A stretch of DNA of 64,000 nt from an uncultured Caryophanales bacterium (GCA_947571655.1 CANOYR010000006.1:1-64000); one strand, 5' to 3'. Positions 1 through 9,027 are shown, numbered from the stretch's first letter. The notes: generated by a model from the letters alone, not told the origin. A program made the numbers and translations.

Positions 1-826
1 TCATTAAGAAACAAGGCCAATAAATGGTATGAAAACGAATAATATCTTTTCCAATTAAATGAAGATCTGCTGGCCAATTTTTATTGAATTCTTCACTTGA
101 CCCATCAGGATCATATCCGATATTCGTAATATAATTGGTTAAAGCATCTAACCATACATAAACGACATGCTTTGAATCAAAATCAACAGGGATTCCCCAA
201 TCAAAAGAAGTTCTAGAAACACATAAATCCTGTAGTCCTGGTTTTAGGAAATTGTTAATCATCTCATTTTTTCTAGATTCTGGTTGAATAAATTCTGGAT
301 GATCTTCAATATGTTTTATCAACCTATCTTGATACTTAGAAAGTTTAAAAAAATAGGCTTCTTCACTTTTTGGTTGTACTTCCCTTCCACAGTCTGGACA
401 TTTCCCATCTACTAATTGACTTTCTGTAAAGAAAGATTCACAAGGAGTACAATAAAGTCCTTCGTATTTTCCTAAATAAATATCTCCCTGATCATACATT
501 TTTTTGAAGATTTTCTGAACAATTTTTTCATGATTTTCATCTGTTGTGCGGACAAAACGATCATAACTCGTATTCATAACATCCCAAATTCTTCTGATTT
601 CTCCTGCGACTTCATCTACAAATTGCTTTGGAGAAATACCCTCTTCGTTCGCTTTCATCTGAATCTTTTCTCCATGTTCATCCGTACCAGTTTGAAAATA
701 GACATCAAAACCCTTTAATCTTTTATAGCGCGCAATTGCATCCGCTAAAACAATCTCATAAGTATTCCCAATATGTGGTTTTCCTGAAGTATAAGCAATT
801 GCTGTTGTAATATAATATTTTTCCAT
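1..826 (-). CDS. metG: Methionyl-tRNA synthetase, N-terminal part (cut by window edge)
   Basis: Charges tRNA-Met with methionine in the cytoplasm. The frame enters at 826 and is still open at the left edge, so 275 N-terminal residues are visible. The class I signature is KPHIGN (residues 16-21), followed by the GTDEHG segment at 47-52. A zinc knuckle is visible as C126-x2-C129 and C143-x2-C146, as in the zinc-binding MetG subtype. The KMSKS loop and anticodon domain lie outside the window. The start is supported by AGAGG a few bases upstream. It lies 22 bases behind dut, so the two are probably co-transcribed, and a T-box leader sits further upstream. Confidence 0.96.
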   Translation of the reverse strand, partial: MEKYYITTAIAYTSGKPHIGNTYEIVLADAIARYKRLKGFDVYFQTGTDEHGEKIQMKANEEGISPKQFVDEVAGEIRRIWDVMNTSYDRFVRTTDENHEKIVQKIFKKMYDQGDIYLGKYEGLYCTPCESFFTESQLVDGKCPDCGREVQPKSEEAYFFKLSKYQDRLIKHIEDHPEFIQPESRKNEMINNFLKPGLQDLCVSRTSFDWGIPVDFDSKHVVYVWLDALTNYITNIGYDPDGSSEEFNKNWPADLHLIGKDIIRFHTIYWPCFLM

Positions 827-848
827 TATTTTTCCTCTTTTCTATTTT

Positions 849-1334
849 TTAATGATTAGAATCAGTAGAGCCAATTCCACCCATTCTTTCATTTTGAATT
901 TCCTCTTCGTCATCTACTGTTAAAAACTTAGTGAATATTGCCTGACAAATTTTATCTCCCGCATGCACTACATAATCTTTTTCCCCATGATTTTGAAGTC
1001 TAATCCAAGCATGTCCTTCATTGGTAGGATTATCACAGTAATCAGATTCAAACACACCAACTTGATTACACATTCGAACGTTATACTTAAAACCCTGACT
1101 ACTTCGAACTAATAAAAACATGACATCTCCTGAATTCATATGAATTTTTACTCCCAAAGGAATCTTTTTAGTTTCTCCTGATTTTAAAGTAAAATCAAAG
1201 ATTGCTTCAAAGTCATAGCCAGCAGATTCCTTGGTACTCCTTTTAGGAATAGAATATGCATTATATAAATTTTTATCATCACATACGTCTTTTTTAAATT
1301 GTTCAAAACTAATTTTTTCAAAATATCTTGCCAT
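849..1334 (-). CDS. dut: dUTPase-family protein (deoxyuridine 5'-triphosphate nucleotidohydrolase)
   Basis: Hydrolyses dUTP to dUMP and pyrophosphate, keeping uracil out of DNA and supplying the dTMP precursor. The 161-residue protein shows the five trimeric dUTPase motifs in order: PKRSTKESAGYDF (motif 1), VRSSQG (2), NQVGVFESDYCDNP (3), GDKICQAIF (4) and the C-terminal RMGGIGSTD loop (5). Motif 3 reads E-S-D-Y instead of the usual I-D-x-D-Y, so the family is sure but substrate preference is less so. The ATG at 1334 is chosen because AGGAAGG lies about 7 bases upstream; an earlier in-frame ATG at 1388 would overlap the upstream small gene. The ung gene on the right arm is a natural functional partner. 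Confidence 0.88.
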   Translation of the reverse strand: MARYFEKISFEQFKKDVCDDKNLYNAYSIPKRSTKESAGYDFEAIFDFTLKSGETKKIPLGVKIHMNSGDVMFLLVRSSQGFKYNVRMCNQVGVFESDYCDNPTNEGHAWIRLQNHGEKDYVVHAGDKICQAIFTKFLTVDDEEEIQNERMGGIGSTDSNH

Positions 1335-1359
1335 ATATATTACCTTCCTATCATTTAAA

Positions 1360-1668
1360 TTACTTTTTTTGATACTTTTTGCGCCCACCTTGTATAACTA
1401 CAAAATCTTTTCTTTTCATAAATTTTTGAACTTTTTTAATGTAGTCTCCATTATAGTAAGTTAAAAATACATTTCTAAGTTGTTCCCTTGAATCAAGAAA
1501 AACCTGACTATTACCAAGAATCTTTAAATGAGTTTCAACTTCATAGACATGTTTTCCATCACTTGTTGCAAGAATATCTAATGGGATTCCAAGTTCCTGT
1601 ACTACTCTCTTTTTATGTGAATAATTATCTTGCAATTATTCTTTCTGTCTTTTTGATAAACGTGGCAT
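1360..1668 (-). pseudogene. Small unknown gene interrupted by an in-frame stop near its start
   Basis: An ATG at 1668 with a plausible ribosome site (AGTGGA) opens a frame of ten codons (MPRLSKRQKE). It then meets TAA at 1638-1636, and the very next codon TTG continues in the same frame for 91 residues to 1360. The simplest reading is one gene of about 102 codons with a premature stop. A separate 91-residue protein starting at TTG is the alternative, but its upstream AGAAAG is weak. The downstream part is basic at its C-terminus (RKKYQKK). I recognise no family. It precedes dut by 25 bases and lies behind the T-box leader. A sequencing error cannot be excluded. Confidence 0.45.
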
Positions 1669-1846
1669 TATAATTTCCACTATACATAATAGAAATTCTT
1701 TCACTTTCCAACTGTGCTAATTTTGAATAATATTTTTTACATATTCACTAATTGGAATAAATTCTCAATTCCTGTTTGGAATCAATATCTTTGTCTCAAT
1801 AATTGGAATTACATAATACTTTATCATCAAATTCACCATCCTAATA

Positions 1847-1886
1847 ATAAAAAAGCGATCTTTCTTCCATAAGGACGAAAAATCGC
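1847..1886 (-). terminator. Rho-independent terminator of the T-box leader
   Basis: Read on the minus strand, the arm GCGATTTTTCGTCC pairs with GGAAGAAAGATCGC around a TTAT loop and is followed by TTTTTTATT. Its 5' arm overlaps the T-box core, as required for the mutually exclusive antiterminator. Confidence 0.9.
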
Positions 1887-2078
1887 GGTACCACCTTAAT
1901 TGATAAATATATTATTTATCCACTTGAATTCCTTAACGCGGAAATTTCGTATAAACCTACTGTATCGATTTATCTGTTCTGGAACCATCTGTCATAGTCT
2001 TTCTATATCTCTTTCACCAAACGAGACTCTCTTTGATAGTAATCGTATAACTCTTTCCTTCAAAACATTTGCGAATTT
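1882..2078 (-). promoter_or_regulatory. T-box riboswitch leader (tRNA-sensing antitermination)
   Basis: The minus-strand transcript contains the T-box core AAGGTGGTACCGCG (1884-1897), whose GGT-ACC context binds an uncharged tRNA acceptor end. Upstream are other Stem I hallmarks: an AGAGA bulge, a terminal loop with TTTGGTG, and a lower helix that can close with GGAA/TTCC. In the specifier loop I pair CTAT with ATAG above and GTTAT with ATGAC below. This leaves AAAGACT, so the specifier would be ACT (threonine), with ATG (methionine) directly next to it. The assignment is therefore uncertain. Genes behind it are the interrupted small gene, dut and metG; methionine would fit metG, but this is inference. 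Confidence 0.88.
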
Positions 2079-2107
2079 ATTATAACACAACGAATTTTAA
2101 ATGTAAA
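2079..2107 (-). promoter_or_regulatory. Sigma-A type promoter of the T-box leader
   Basis: On the minus strand TTTACA (2107-2102) and TATAAT (2084-2079) are separated by exactly 17 bases. Transcription would begin a few bases beyond the -10, just ahead of Stem I of the T-box. Confidence 0.8.
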
Positions 2108-2141
2108 CGGATTAATTTTCTAGAACATATAAACAAGTTTG

Positions 2142-2150
2142 TGATAGAAT
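2142..2150 (+). promoter_or_regulatory. Extended -10 promoter for the small plus-strand gene
   Basis: TGATAGAAT is a TGn-extended -10 element about 26 bases ahead of the start of the 2176 gene. It diverges from the T-box promoter. No convincing -35 is visible. Confidence 0.4.
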
Positions 2151-2175
2151 ACAAAACGAAAAAAGATGCCAAAAG

Positions 2176-2469
2176 GTGGAAATACTCACCCTGCTTAATC
2201 TTGTAGAAGGTTATCTCGACACATATTTAATTAAAAATATTATGAATAAAGAGAGTTTTTTAGAAATTTATCAGAATGCTCTTAGTCAAACATTGGAAGC
2301 AATCGATAAAGTAAATGGATGTTTATATAATGGGAAATCGATTTCCTCATTAGAAATGATATTTCCAAATATTTCTTATGATACTGGTTGCCCACTTTCT
2401 TTAGGATTAGATATGAAATATGTTAGAGAAATAAATAATAAAACAAAAGCTTACCAAAGAAAAAAGTAA
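2176..2469 (+). CDS. Small protein of unknown function
   Basis: A 97-residue frame starting with GTG; I recognise no family. It is leucine- and isoleucine-rich at the N-terminus, has a basic tail (KAYQRKK) and contains two cysteines (Cys-Leu and Cys-Pro-Leu contexts) but no clear motif. It is the only plus-strand gene left of the origin. Support comes from an extended -10 promoter just upstream and a strong terminator whose 5' arm overlaps the last codons. The ribosome site is poor: GGTGG overlaps the GTG itself. A later ATG at about 2242 is an alternative start. Real coding is likely but not certain. Confidence 0.5.
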   Translation: MEILTLLNLVEGYLDTYLIKNIMNKESFLEIYQNALSQTLEAIDKVNGCLYNGKSISSLEMIFPNISYDTGCPLSLGLDMKYVREINNKTKAYQRKK

Positions 2470-2476
2470 GCTTTTT
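2446..2476. terminator. Bidirectional terminator between the 2176 gene and spoVT
   Basis: AAAGCTTAC pairs with GTAAGCTTT around an A-rich loop. T-rich tracts follow on both strands (TTTTTATTT on plus, TTTTGTTTTATT on minus), so it can serve both converging genes. Confidence 0.8.
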
Positions 2477-2498
2477 ATTTATAAAATATAGTTATTTA

Positions 2499-3026
2499 CT
2501 ATTCCTCGACCGTTTTTACAAACAAAGAACTTAACATCTGTGCAATCATTAAGTTAGATTCATCAAGTGGCTCATTATCAAATAAAATTACAGCACCTAA
2601 AGCATCACTATCTACCAAAATTGGACTAATAACATAACTACAATCTTCCGATATTGAATCAATAAAAGAAATAGATTCTAAAGAAGATTGAAAACAATTT
2701 TTCCTACTTGTTATAAGCTTTATGCACTCAGAAGAAATAGAATGATTGAAATAATCTTCCTCTAAATTCTTACTACAAGCAAGAACATGGTCCAAATCAA
2801 CAATAATGATATTTTTCTTCAAAGTACTAGAAACTACAGAAACTATCTTATTTGATGTAGATATAAGACTATTTAAATGTGAAAACTTTCTCAATATAAT
2901 AGAACTCTTCTCTACATAAATTTCTAAAGTATCTCCTTCCCGAATTTTTAAGTTTTTTCGAATTTCTTTAGGAATGACAATTCTTCCTAATTCATCAATT
3001 CTTCTTACAATTCCTGTGGATTTCAT
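2499..3026 (-). CDS. spoVT: Stage V sporulation regulator SpoVT (AbrB-type)
   Basis: A transcription factor that in Bacillus tunes forespore sigma-G genes late in sporulation. The 175-residue protein has the swapped-hairpin AbrB DNA-binding domain at residues 1-50 (MKSTGIVRRIDELGRIVIPK, then LKIREGDTLEIYVE). A GAF-like domain follows to the end, the two-domain plan and length of SpoVT rather than the short AbrB. The start at 3026 is fixed by GAGGGA six to seven bases upstream; a longer in-frame opening to 3128 adds only a hydrophobic, AT-driven extension and is rejected. It lies in the spoVT-mfd-pth neighbourhood typical of Bacilli. Confidence 0.93.
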   Translation of the reverse strand: MKSTGIVRRIDELGRIVIPKEIRKNLKIREGDTLEIYVEKSSIILRKFSHLNSLISTSNKIVSVVSSTLKKNIIIVDLDHVLACSKNLEEDYFNHSISSECIKLITSRKNCFQSSLESISFIDSISEDCSYVISPILVDSDALGAVILFDNEPLDESNLMIAQMLSSLFVKTVEE

Positions 3027-3223
3027 TTTTTTCCCTCTTTCTACAATTAGTATCGTAAAAAGAAGTATTTTTATACAAAGAAAAAGAGAATTTCTCTCTT
3101 TTAATAATTTAAAAATATTAGATTTCAATTTTTTTCAGATTCTTCATAAAACTAAAACTAGAATATGAAAATTTTTAAATATCTAAAATGATTGAAAATC
3201 CCATAACAATGAACAAAATCAAC

Positions 3224-3862
3224 CTAGACTTGTTCACGATCTTCTGTTTTTTCTACAATTTGTTGGTACCTAATATAACCTTCTCTTGCCTTATTTAATA
3301 AATTATTGTCTCTAAGCTCCAATTCCATATAAAGCTTACTTTCAAGTTTCCCATACAAACGAACTGTAAAATAATCACGAACCCTAGATAATACTAAATC
3401 CTGTTTAAGAGAATCAATGACACTTTCTATATGATTTTGAAAAGATTCAAGAGCACATTTTTGAACTTCTTCAATACAATACTTTTTTAAGGCTACTTTT
3501 AAATCATTCGTTGTTTCTGTAACCATATCATAATACTTTTGAAACTCCTCGTCCGTAAATTCCAAATGATTCAGTATCTCTTCCAAACGAATCTTCTTAT
3601 CATTCAAAAGAGATTCAATTTCTTTATAGCTATCTAATTTCATTTGATTAATGGTATCTGTAATATATTTTTTTGAATCCATATTCTCACTATCTTCATA
3701 AATCGAAGTTACCTTTATAATTGCAGTATCAAATTCATTATTAAAAATATTGACCATAGTTTCTAAAACCGATGCTATATTTTTTTCAATATCATATTTA
3801 AGTGTTGTTAATAAAATTGATTTATTTTTTTCTTTAAACAAATTTGTGATATCTAATTCCAT
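3224..3862 (-). CDS. Hypothetical helical protein
   Basis: A 212-residue protein I do not recognise. It is almost entirely charged and predicted helical (runs of Glu, Lys, Asp, Asn with regularly spaced Leu/Ile), with no signal peptide or membrane segment, suggesting a cytoplasmic coiled-coil or bundle protein. The ATG at 3862 is preferred because AAGGGTGA lies six bases upstream; an in-frame ATG ten codons earlier lacks such a site. It stands alone between spoVT and mfd, with gaps of about 200 and 360 bases, so it is probably its own transcript. No function is proposed. Confidence 0.75.
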   Translation of the reverse strand: MELDITNLFKEKNKSILLTTLKYDIEKNIASVLETMVNIFNNEFDTAIIKVTSIYEDSENMDSKKYITDTINQMKLDSYKEIESLLNDKKIRLEEILNHLEFTDEEFQKYYDMVTETTNDLKVALKKYCIEEVQKCALESFQNHIESVIDSLKQDLVLSRVRDYFTVRLYGKLESKLYMELELRDNNLLNKAREGYIRYQQIVEKTEDREQV

Positions 3863-4221
3863 TTTTATCACCCTTTTTATTACTCTAATCATAACAGTTT
3901 ATGACAAATTAGTCAAATTTTGGCAAAATAAAGACAATAATCAAGGATGATAAAAAAATGCTACTATGAATTTTAACAAGAAACTAAAAACAATTACTAT
4001 AATTAAATAATTTTTCCAAATAACCATTTTCAATAAATTTTTATTCTATTTTAGAATCATTTTTTTCGCTATTTTTTTAATTTTTTTTGCTATATAAGTT
4101 GACATAATATTTTCCGAAATAAACTATAAAACAATAGGCTAATTATAAAATTCTATCTAAATCAATAATAACATCTTCCCCTTTTTTTAATACCTTTTAC
4201 TATAACATACTCATTGTTTTA
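3863..4221. other. Intergenic stretch, nothing recognised
   Basis: About 360 bases of extremely AT-rich sequence between the hypothetical gene and the end of mfd. No RNA gene or clear promoter was found. A 17-codon open stretch near 4140-4190 has no start codon. Confidence 0.5.
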
Positions 4222-7200
4222 TCAAGATTTCTTTTTTAAAACTTGCAATAAATCTATTAAATAATAAATATAATGCTTCTCTAACTGAATCAAGTCTAGA
4301 ATAACAACTAATCTAGAAGAAGCCATTTTAAATCGAAACATAGGAGTAATTTTAAAGGCATCTAAAAATAATTGTTCTCCATCAATCTGCATTGATATTT
4401 CTGAACTGAAATAAATCTCTAAAGAAGTTTTAGTTTTTCGAATATTTTCAATCTGCCAATATTTAGCCATCTTCTCAAACCATTCCTCATACATATAAAT
4501 AAGCATTTCTTCATTAACTTTCCCAAAACGATCCTCAATTTCTTCTTTAACTTCTTGTAGTTTTTCATAAGAATCAATTTCATTAATTTTACGATGAATT
4601 TCAATTTTTAAATTATCATCCTCTGTATAAATATCTGAAATATGTGTAGATACATCCAACAATGGTTTCTCGTTTTGAATTTCGTCCTCCTTAATTGAAT
4701 TTCCCTTTAATTTTTCAACTTCATCATTTAACAATTTTAAATACAGGTCGATTCCAACAGTATCAATAAATCCCGCCTGTTCACTTCCTAAAATATCTCC
4801 TGCCCCCCGAATTGATAAATCTCTAGTTGCAATTGAAAAACCACTTCCAAGTTCAGTAAAATCTTTAATCGCACTCAACCTTTTTACAGCCGTTTCCGTT
4901 AACATCTTCTGAGGATTATACATTAAATAAGCATAAGCTATCTTATTACTTCGCCCTACACGACCTCGAATCTGATACAATTGACTAAGACCAAAACAAT
5001 CCGCATTTAATACAATTAATGTATTTACGTTTGGAATATCAATTCCCGTTTCAATAATCGTTGTACATAAAAGAATATCATACTCATGATTGATAAAAGC
5101 ACTCATCCGATCTTCCAATTCTTCCTTACTGAGTTGTCCATGTGCGCAAATTATCTTTGCTTCTGGAATCAATTGATGAATATCCATTGCCTTTTTTTCT
5201 ATCGTTTCTACTCGATTATAAAGAAGGAACACCTGACCATTTCTAGAAAGTTCTTTATAAATCGCATCTTTTATAATTTGATTATTTTCTTCAATAACAT
5301 ATGTTTGAACAGGATATCGATCTACTGGTGGTGTTTCAATTAAAGATAAACTTCGAATTCCAACCATGGACATTTGAAGTGTTCTAGGAATTGGAGTTGC
5401 AGTTAAAGTTAATACATCAACATTACTCTTATATTCCTTGATTTTTTCTTTATGAGTTACTCCAAATCTTTGCTCTTCATCAATTACAAGTAATCCTAAA
5501 TCTTTTGGCTTGATATCATTACTTAACAAGCGATGTGTTCCAATCACAACATCAATACTTCCATCTTTGAGACCTTCAATAATCCTCTTTTTTTCTTTAG
5601 GAGTCGTAAATCGATTCAATAATGCAATTCGAACTGGAAAACTAGAGAATCGTGTTAAAGCATTATGATAGTGCTGACTAGAAAGAATCGTTGTTGGACA
5701 AAGATAAAGAACTTGCTTAGAATCCATTACAGCTTTAAATATCGCACGAAATGCAACCTCTGTTTTCCCATACCCTACATCCCCACAAAGTAATCGGTCC
5801 ATAGGAATAGATGATTCCATATCCTGTTTAATTTGATCAATCGCAAGTAATTGATCTTTTGTTTCCTCATACTCAAATACTTCTTCAAAAGATACTTGAA
5901 ATTCTCCATCAGGACTAAATGCAAATCCCTGTTTCATTTCTCTCTCTGCATACAAACGAAGAAGTTTATCTGCAATATCATGAATTTTATTTTTCACTCT
6001 GGCTTTTACTTTATTCCAATCAGAACCACCTAGCTTATTTACTTTAGGAACAACTCCCTCATTTCCAGAAAATTTATTAATTAAATCAATTTTTTCAACA
6101 GGAATATAGAGCTTATCTTTCCCAGCATATAGAATTTCTAAATAATCTTTCGTTAATCCAAACTGTGTAATGGTATGAATTCCATTATAAACTCCAATTC
6201 CATGAACATTATGAACTACGTAATCCCCAACATTTAATTTGTTAATATCTTTAATTTTAGAAGCATATTTAAACTTTGTCTTATACTTTTTCTTTGGCAT
6301 CACACTATGAAATAAATCTAAGTCTGATATTACCACATAGTTTCCAAAAAGAAAGCCTTTTCCAATATTTTTCTCTATAATGTTAACTTGACCCGAATAA
6401 AAATGATTTTCATCAGTTAAGACATAAGGTACCTGAAGTTCTTTGGTAAAGGTACGAATTTGATGTTTCTTTAAACAAATCAAAATTTTTTTATTTAAAT
6501 ATAATTGATCTTTAAAAAAACGGTTAATTAATTCAATATTCTCGTTAAATGGAAGAATCTCTTTACTATCATAATGGATTACTTCTATATTTTTATCAGA
6601 TAAAAGATTATCGATTGTTAGATAATGAATTTGATTGGAAGGATTGATTTCGAAAAAATCAAACATATACTTCGATTTAAAGTTCTGATCTTTTTCTTGT
6701 TGATACTCAAAAACTTCTTTTACTAACAATTCATAATTCTTTTCAAGTTGAGGATAATCTTTATAGATAACAATTGCTGGATCTAAATATTGATAAATAT
6801 TAGAAACAGAAGCAGAAAGTTCTAAAAGATATTTCTGCTTTGATTCATATTGTTCTGGATAGTTTTCTAATATAAATTCAGTATACGGATCTATACTCAC
6901 CGATTTTAAAGATTCTAAAGATTTTTGTGTTTCCTCATCAAAAGAGCGAATAGATTCAATACAATCTCCAAAAAATTCAAAACGTACTGGATGATCAAAT
7001 CCAAGAGGAAAAACATCAATGATAAAACCACGAACAGAAAATTCCCCTGTCTTTGTAACAATAGATTCTTTAGTATAACCAGTATGATATAACTTTTCTA
7101 CCAGCTTTTGAGGTTGAATTTCATCACCTACAGAAAAATTAATATGACTCTTTTGATAAAGAATCCTAGGAGGAAGAAACCGAAGATACCCCATCAAATT

Positions 7201-7512
7201 AGTTACTACAATATGTTTTTTATTTTTTAAAATATAGTTTAGTGTTTCTAAGCGATTTACCATTAAATCAGGACTTACTGCAATAGCTTCACTCGTTAAA
7301 AAATCATCCATTGGAAATAAACAAACAGAAGAATCATAGTTAATTAAACTTTCATAAATCTGATTTGCTTCATATAAAGAAGGAGTTACAATTAAGATTG
7401 ATTCTTCATATCGATTCGATAATTGATGAATATAAACAGAAAAAAGCTCGTTTGTTAAACCAGCAAGTGCGATATTATTAATTTTATCTATTTGAAAACA
7501 ATTGTTAAGCAT
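4222..7512 (-). CDS. mfd: Transcription-repair coupling factor Mfd
   Basis: A DNA translocase that removes RNA polymerase stalled at lesions and recruits UvrA. The 1096 residues show the family order: a UvrB-like N-terminal part, an RNA-polymerase-interacting CarD-like domain around 425-490 (VGDYVVHNVHGIGVY), then a RecG-like motor. The motor has Walker A GDVGYGKTE near 578, DEEQRFG near 677 and TATPIPRTLQMSM near 707, followed by a C-terminal TRCF domain. It is slightly shorter than the Bacillus protein (about 1177). Its start overlaps the end of pth by eight bases, so translation is probably coupled. Confidence 0.98.
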   Translation of the reverse strand: MLNNCFQIDKINNIALAGLTNELFSVYIHQLSNRYEESILIVTPSLYEANQIYESLINYDSSVCLFPMDDFLTSEAIAVSPDLMVNRLETLNYILKNKKHIVVTNLMGYLRFLPPRILYQKSHINFSVGDEIQPQKLVEKLYHTGYTKESIVTKTGEFSVRGFIIDVFPLGFDHPVRFEFFGDCIESIRSFDEETQKSLESLKSVSIDPYTEFILENYPEQYESKQKYLLELSASVSNIYQYLDPAIVIYKDYPQLEKNYELLVKEVFEYQQEKDQNFKSKYMFDFFEINPSNQIHYLTIDNLLSDKNIEVIHYDSKEILPFNENIELINRFFKDQLYLNKKILICLKKHQIRTFTKELQVPYVLTDENHFYSGQVNIIEKNIGKGFLFGNYVVISDLDLFHSVMPKKKYKTKFKYASKIKDINKLNVGDYVVHNVHGIGVYNGIHTITQFGLTKDYLEILYAGKDKLYIPVEKIDLINKFSGNEGVVPKVNKLGGSDWNKVKARVKNKIHDIADKLLRLYAEREMKQGFAFSPDGEFQVSFEEVFEYEETKDQLLAIDQIKQDMESSIPMDRLLCGDVGYGKTEVAFRAIFKAVMDSKQVLYLCPTTILSSQHYHNALTRFSSFPVRIALLNRFTTPKEKKRIIEGLKDGSIDVVIGTHRLLSNDIKPKDLGLLVIDEEQRFGVTHKEKIKEYKSNVDVLTLTATPIPRTLQMSMVGIRSLSLIETPPVDRYPVQTYVIEENNQIIKDAIYKELSRNGQVFLLYNRVETIEKKAMDIHQLIPEAKIICAHGQLSKEELEDRMSAFINHEYDILLCTTIIETGIDIPNVNTLIVLNADCFGLSQLYQIRGRVGRSNKIAYAYLMYNPQKMLTETAVKRLSAIKDFTELGSGFSIATRDLSIRGAGDILGSEQAGFIDTVGIDLYLKLLNDEVEKLKGNSIKEDEIQNEKPLLDVSTHISDIYTEDDNLKIEIHRKINEIDSYEKLQEVKEEIEDRFGKVNEEMLIYMYEEWFEKMAKYWQIENIRKTKTSLEIYFSSEISMQIDGEQLFLDAFKITPMFRFKMASSRLVVILDLIQLEKHYIYYLIDLLQVLKKKS

Positions 7513-8089
7513 CGATCGTCCCCTTCTTTGTTTTTATATTATATCTATTCATTAAATTATCAAAATTCATATGAAAGTAATCTTCCAATACAAAAAGAAT
7601 CTCTTCTTTAACTTGATTTAATAATTCTTTCTCAGTATTTGATATTTTTCCCAATACATAATCTTTGGTATCTATATTTTTATTATTGGAAATCCCAATC
7701 TTAATTCGACAATATTCCTGAGTACCTAAATGAAGTTCTATGTTTTTTAATCCATTATGACCCCCACTAGAACCCTTTTTCTTTAATTTAAAGGTTCCCA
7801 CTTCTAAATCTAAATCATCATGAATAATTAAAAGATCATGAAGTGCAATCTTATAGAAATCCACAAATTTGTGAATAACCTCCCCACTTAAATTAATATA
7901 AGACTGAGGTTTCAACAGAATCACCTTTTCACCATGAATTAAAGTTTCCACATAAAAACCATTAAATTTTGATTTAGAAATAGTTATCCCCAATTTTTGT
8001 GCAAAAAGATCAATTGTTTGAAAACCAATATTATGTCTTGTATTTTCATATTCTTTTCCTGGATTTCCTAATCCAACAATTAATTTCAT
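7505..8089 (-). CDS. pth: Peptidyl-tRNA hydrolase
   Basis: Releases tRNA from peptidyl-tRNAs dropped by ribosomes. The 194-residue protein has the complete family signature: GLGNPGKEYENTRHN with the catalytic His near residue 20, the HDDLDLEVG segment near 90-100 and GSSGGHNGLKNI near 107-118. Length matches the family (about 190). It overlaps mfd by eight bases downstream, the same pair as in Bacillus. Confidence 0.98.
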   Translation of the reverse strand: MKLIVGLGNPGKEYENTRHNIGFQTIDLFAQKLGITISKSKFNGFYVETLIHGEKVILLKPQSYINLSGEVIHKFVDFYKIALHDLLIIHDDLDLEVGTFKLKKKGSSGGHNGLKNIELHLGTQEYCRIKIGISNNKNIDTKDYVLGKISNTEKELLNQVKEEILFVLEDYFHMNFDNLMNRYNIKTKKGTIDA

Positions 8090-8163
8090 TTTATCACCTA
8101 CTTAAAATTTTCACACTATTTATAATAATATCATTTTCTCTTCTACTATCATCACACTTTATA

Positions 8164-8189
8164 AAAATTATTTCCCGGGAAATAATTTT
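8164..8189. promoter_or_regulatory. Noc-binding site 1 (NBS)
   Basis: A perfect 26-bp palindrome whose centre contains TATTTCCCGGGAAATA, the known Noc target core. It lies right behind rsmI and touches its stop codon. Three further copies of the same core occur in the window. Confidence 0.88.
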
Positions 8190-9027
8190 ACTTTCTAAGA
8201 TGATATTCTTTGTAGACAATCGACTTAGGAATCCCCCTTTCAACAGCTACTTTTTTGATTGCTTCCTTTTCAGTCATACCATCCTCTAGATATAACTGAA
8301 TATGTTCCAAAATCGTCATACTTGAAAAATCTTCTTGAACTAAATTACCTTCTACCACAACTACCATTTCCCCTCTTAAAGAATCAGCAATCTGTAAAAC
8401 CTCTTCTACTGTGCCGCGAATTACTTCTTCATATTTTTTACTAATTTCACGACATAAAGCAATATCTCGATTTCCAAATATTTTAAGTAAGGAGGTTAAC
8501 ATATCATGAATACGATGAGGTGCTTCGTAAAAGATAATTGTATAAGAAAGTTTTTTTAAAGATTCTAATTCTTTTTCGCGTTTTGATGTTTTACTATTCA
8601 AAAAGCCATAAAATAAAAAAGGCGATGGAAAAATTGCAGACATCGTAAGTGCAGGAACAAAAGCAGTAGGACCTGGAAGACTAATAACATTATAACCACT
8701 CTTACTAATATATTCGACAATACGGTAACCAGGATCACTAATAATTGGAGTACCTCGATCGGTTACTAATCCAACATTTAAACCATCATGAAGTTTACAT
8801 AATATCATTTCTTTTAAGGAGTCTTCTGTATGATCATCTGAGTGAATTAACTTCTTTTTAATACCTAAATGATGAAGTAACTCAGAAGTAATTCTAGTAT
8901 CTTCGCATAATAATAAGTCAACCATTTTAAGGGTATTAACTGCGCGTAATGTAATATCCTCCATATTACCAATTGGTGTTGGAATTAAATATAAACTTGG
9001 ACTATTATCATAACTCTTTTGCCTCAT
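8188..9027 (-). CDS. rsmI: 16S rRNA (cytidine-1402 2'-O) methyltransferase RsmI
   Basis: Methylates the ribose of C1402 in 16S rRNA using SAM. The 279-residue protein belongs to the tetrapyrrole-methylase fold: LIPTPIGNMEDITLRA at the N-terminus, CEDTR near 40, TDRGTPIISDPGYRIVE near 89-105 and LPGPTA near 117-122. The TDRGTP version is slightly unusual, as TDAGTP is common, but the SDPG motif is intact. Start ATG 9027 is preceded by AAGGAGG. The stop codon abuts a Noc site. Confidence 0.96.
   Translation of the reverse strand: MRQKSYDNSPSLYLIPTPIGNMEDITLRAVNTLKMVDLLLCEDTRITSELLHHLGIKKKLIHSDDHTEDSLKEMILCKLHDGLNVGLVTDRGTPIISDPGYRIVEYISKSGYNVISLPGPTAFVPALTMSAIFPSPFLFYGFLNSKTSKREKELESLKKLSYTIIFYEAPHRIHDMLTSLLKIFGNRDIALCREISKKYEEVIRGTVEEVLQIADSLRGEMVVVVEGNLVQEDFSSMTILEHIQLYLEDGMTEKEAIKKVAVERGIPKSIVYKEYHLRK

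Noticed and set aside
3027-3128. Longer spoVT with a hydrophobic N-terminal extension
   Set aside because: The conserved AbrB domain begins exactly at the ATG with a good ribosome site; the extension is AT-driven and unlike the family.
4140-4190. Short open stretch downstream of mfd ending in a plausible peptide (EDVIIDLDRIL)
   Set aside because: Only 17 codons after an in-frame stop, with no start codon.
8164-8189. The rsmI-proximal palindrome as a terminator
   Set aside because: The same exact core recurs at three other places unrelated to gene ends, it has no proper T-run, and it matches the Noc target.
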